A DNA stretch of 64,000 nt from Marisediminitalea oceani. GTDB lineage: Bacteria > Pseudomonadota > Gammaproteobacteria > Enterobacterales > Alteromonadaceae. Each line of letters opens with the position of its first letter. The stretch's first letter is position 1. Location of the stretch: the NCBI RefSeq assembly GCF_003731635.1, contig NZ_RCUA01000033.1, positions 91,983-155,982 of the forward strand, read 5' to 3'. The position numbers and the translations under genes are program-made. The notes under the pieces were generated by a model, which was given only the letters and a program-made list of their open reading frames with translations, had not been told where the DNA came from and searched no databases. Of this stretch, positions 61,919-64,000 are shown piece after piece.

Positions 61919-63904
61919 ATGAAAGTTCGTTTGATGTTACTTGTCATCACGACACTCCTTGGAAGTCTGACATTCACATCAGCAGCGCAAGCTAAAATCA
62001 ATACGCCACTATTAGAAGCGTATGCTAAACATTCACAGTACCTGGACATAAAAATTTCACCCGACGGCACCTACCTGGCTTCGACCTCCCGCGGCGAAGA
62101 CGGCGTGGTGTTTTTAACCGTGTTGAATATTAAGGATCAGGAAGTCGTTTCCATTACTCGCGGAAAAGGCAAAGAAACCGTAAGCAGTTTTAACTGGCTT
62201 AATGATGAACGTTTGATTCTGGGCATGGCAAGGGAAGTAGGCTCCTTTGAACAACCGCTGCCCACTGGTGAATTATTTGCCATGGATGCAGACGGTGAAA
62301 ACAGCGTTATCTTAAGCGGCTGGCGCGCTGAGAGCGGCGACCGCAGATTCTCACAAATTATTGATATTCTGCCGGATGAGCCGGATGCCGTGTTAGTTTA
62401 CAGCACCGACTTAACTGCCAAAGAGCCCTTCCTCGATATTTACAGAATGAAGGTCAGCAATGGCCGTAAAGCCTCCGAAGGTCGCGCGCCGCTGCGAGCT
62501 TATGCAGGCTCAAATGTGAACGTTTATACCGATACCAAAGGCAACGTGCTGGCGATGATTGGCGCCAATCCTAACGAAGACAATAAGCAAACCATGATGG
62601 TGCGCAAAGACACCGACTCTGAATGGGAAGTGGCATTTGAAAGTGACCCCTATACACCATCTTTCACGCCGCTGGTGTTTTTGTCCGACGATAAAACCAT
62701 TGTAGGTCTCAGTACATTAGAAACTGACACCTGGTCTTTGGCGACCTATAACATCGACACCAAAAAGCACGAGGTGCTGGCGTCACATCCTAAAGTAGAT
62801 TTATCGCCAATCCTGCACAGTGAAAACGGTAAGATAAAAGAAATATTTGGCGCCAGCTACGAGTATAAAGGCATTGAAAACATGTTCTTTGGCGGTGTAA
62901 AAAGCGAAGCCGAACAACGTGTACTGGCCAGCCTGGCAAATACCTTTAAAGGCCAGACCGTGGCAGCAACGTCAGCCACCCGTGATAACAGTAAAATGAT
63001 TATTCGGGTAGGCAATGCCAATAACCCAAATGTGTTTTACATGTTTGACGCCGAGGCTCGCAAGCTGGTGAAGCTGGCAGAGAGTAAACCCTGGCTGGAC
63101 GACGTGGAAATTCCGGAGTCCAAACTGATCACTTATACCGCCCGTGATGGCCTGGAGATTTCTGCCGTACTTACCCTGCCTAAAGGCGAAGCTAAGGATT
63201 TACCTTTTGTGCTGCTGCCTCACGGTGGTCCTCACGGTCCTTACGACTCCATTGCTAACATCGACTCCAGTGTACGCGATGCCAAAGTACTGGCAGCGCA
63301 TGGCTACGCAGTATTACAGCCAAACTTCCGTGGTTCTGGTGGCTATGGTTTATCCTTCGAGAAAGCCGGTTTCCGTAACTGGGGGACCACCATGATCGAC
63401 GATATGACCGACGGTACAATGTATCTGGTGGACAAAGGCATTGTGGATAAAGACAGAATGTGTGTTTACGGCGCCTCTTACGGCGGCTACGCGGCATTAC
63501 AGAATGTTATTCGCGAGCCAGACTTGTACCAGTGCACTATTGGTTTTGTTGGCGTTTACGATCTGGACATGATGTTTGAAAAAGGTGATATTCCGCAAAA
63601 TGATGCCGGTATCAATTACCTTAATCAGGTGTTACCTAAAGGCGAAAACCGCGACTTCCAGTCCCCCATTAAAAACACCGACAAGATCAAAGTGCCGGTA
63701 TTTATTGTGCAGGGTGAAGAAGACGTACGGGTACCCAAGGAACATGCCTTTGCTTTACGTGAGAAGCTGGAAGCCAGAAACCATCCTTACCAGTGGATGA
63801 TGAAGTCCGGCGAAGGACACGGCTTTTACAAGCCGGAAAACAACGTTGAGCTATGGCAGGAAATGATTAAGTTCCTGGATAAGCATACCAATACCACTCG
63901 TTAA
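61919..63904 (+). CDS. Exported S9-family prolyl oligopeptidase-like peptidase
   Basis: 661 residues with a signal peptide ending at AAQA. The N-terminal beta-propeller runs to about residue 400 and the C-terminal alpha/beta-hydrolase is about 405-661. The catalytic serine lies in GASYGGYAAL (near residue 520), the aspartate in QGEEDVRVP and the histidine in GEGHGFY. HGGPHGPY supplies the oxyanion region. It should cleave short peptides or acyl-peptides in the periplasm. The RBS is AGAGGGA. The final 96 bases of the window after it hold no gene. Confidence 0.92.
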   Translation: MKVRLMLLVITTLLGSLTFTSAAQAKINTPLLEAYAKHSQYLDIKISPDGTYLASTSRGEDGVVFLTVLNIKDQEVVSITRGKGKETVSSFNWLNDERLILGMAREVGSFEQPLPTGELFAMDADGENSVILSGWRAESGDRRFSQIIDILPDEPDAVLVYSTDLTAKEPFLDIYRMKVSNGRKASEGRAPLRAYAGSNVNVYTDTKGNVLAMIGANPNEDNKQTMMVRKDTDSEWEVAFESDPYTPSFTPLVFLSDDKTIVGLSTLETDTWSLATYNIDTKKHEVLASHPKVDLSPILHSENGKIKEIFGASYEYKGIENMFFGGVKSEAEQRVLASLANTFKGQTVAATSATRDNSKMIIRVGNANNPNVFYMFDAEARKLVKLAESKPWLDDVEIPESKLITYTARDGLEISAVLTLPKGEAKDLPFVLLPHGGPHGPYDSIANIDSSVRDAKVLAAHGYAVLQPNFRGSGGYGLSFEKAGFRNWGTTMIDDMTDGTMYLVDKGIVDKDRMCVYGASYGGYAALQNVIREPDLYQCTIGFVGVYDLDMMFEKGDIPQNDAGINYLNQVLPKGENRDFQSPIKNTDKIKVPVFIVQGEEDVRVPKEHAFALREKLEARNHPYQWMMKSGEGHGFYKPENNVELWQEMIKFLDKHTNTTR

Positions 63905-64000
63905 TCCAACTGCTAGGTAATACCAATCCGCATAGGAGTTTACCCACTCAGCAAGACTGGCAGGTTTTGTGGCTAGGCTTGGTTGCACAGGTTTGGTGGT

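Overview
The window reads as chromosome of a marine-type gammaproteobacterium of the order Alteromonadales. The basis is the gene content (typA beside glnA-glnL-glnG, RraB, UPF0149, many TonB-dependent receptors, secreted nuclease and polyester depolymerase) and a base composition near 50% GC by eye. No rRNA, tRNA, CRISPR array, prophage or intact insertion sequence was seen. This is an inference from gene content; no search was run.

Layout. 1-9.6 kb holds housekeeping and membrane genes: a PhyH dioxygenase cut by the window edge, a pair of bacterial PH-domain membrane proteins, a ClC protein, HemJ, UPF0149, an Nramp-like transporter, a PatB/MalY aminotransferase and a single-domain response regulator. 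9.7-16.6 kb is the nitrogen-control locus: typA, then glnA behind a sigma-54 promoter with NtrC sites, a DUF4124 protein and glnL-glnG with its own NtrC operator. 16.6-21.2 kb has an HPt/HD-GYP protein, plsC, rraB, a haem lipoprotein and a Tat-exported D-amino-acid-oxidase-like flavoprotein whose domain order is circularly permuted. 21.2-34.5 kb is a secretion-rich stretch: a 1468-residue double nuclease with a C-terminal dockerin behind a PhoB-type promoter, a cohesin-like surface protein next to it, a porin with a solute-binding protein, a subclass B1 metallo-beta-lactamase-like enzyme, a choice-of-anchor H protein, a PHB-depolymerase-type esterase and a NarX/NarL-type two-component pair.

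34.5-49.4 kb is an iron-starvation island. Five Fur-box-like sites (10-11 of 14 matches to the 7-1-7 consensus) sit before a siderophore receptor, a DUF2271-DUF4198 pair, a second receptor, a divergent block of small unknown genes facing a FagA-like gene plus iron-independent fumarase fumC, and a PepSY/flavodoxin-reductase pair. A haem-degrading monooxygenase and an azurin lie inside it. 49.4-55.6 kb carries a glutaredoxin, a lipoate-ligase-like protein, a DUF1707/LiaF-like protein, a DUF2608 lipoprotein and an ABC exporter-like pair with a CobW GTPase that resembles zinc-limitation loci. 55.9-63.9 kb has two large TonB-dependent receptors (one with a poly-acidic insert) and an S9 peptidase.

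The most unusual items are the circularly permuted flavoprotein at 20048-21235, the adjacent dockerin-nuclease and cohesin-like genes at 21729-26741, the B1 metallo-beta-lactamase-like gene at 28878-29606, and the Nramp-like and ClC proteins that lack residues normally used for transport coupling.
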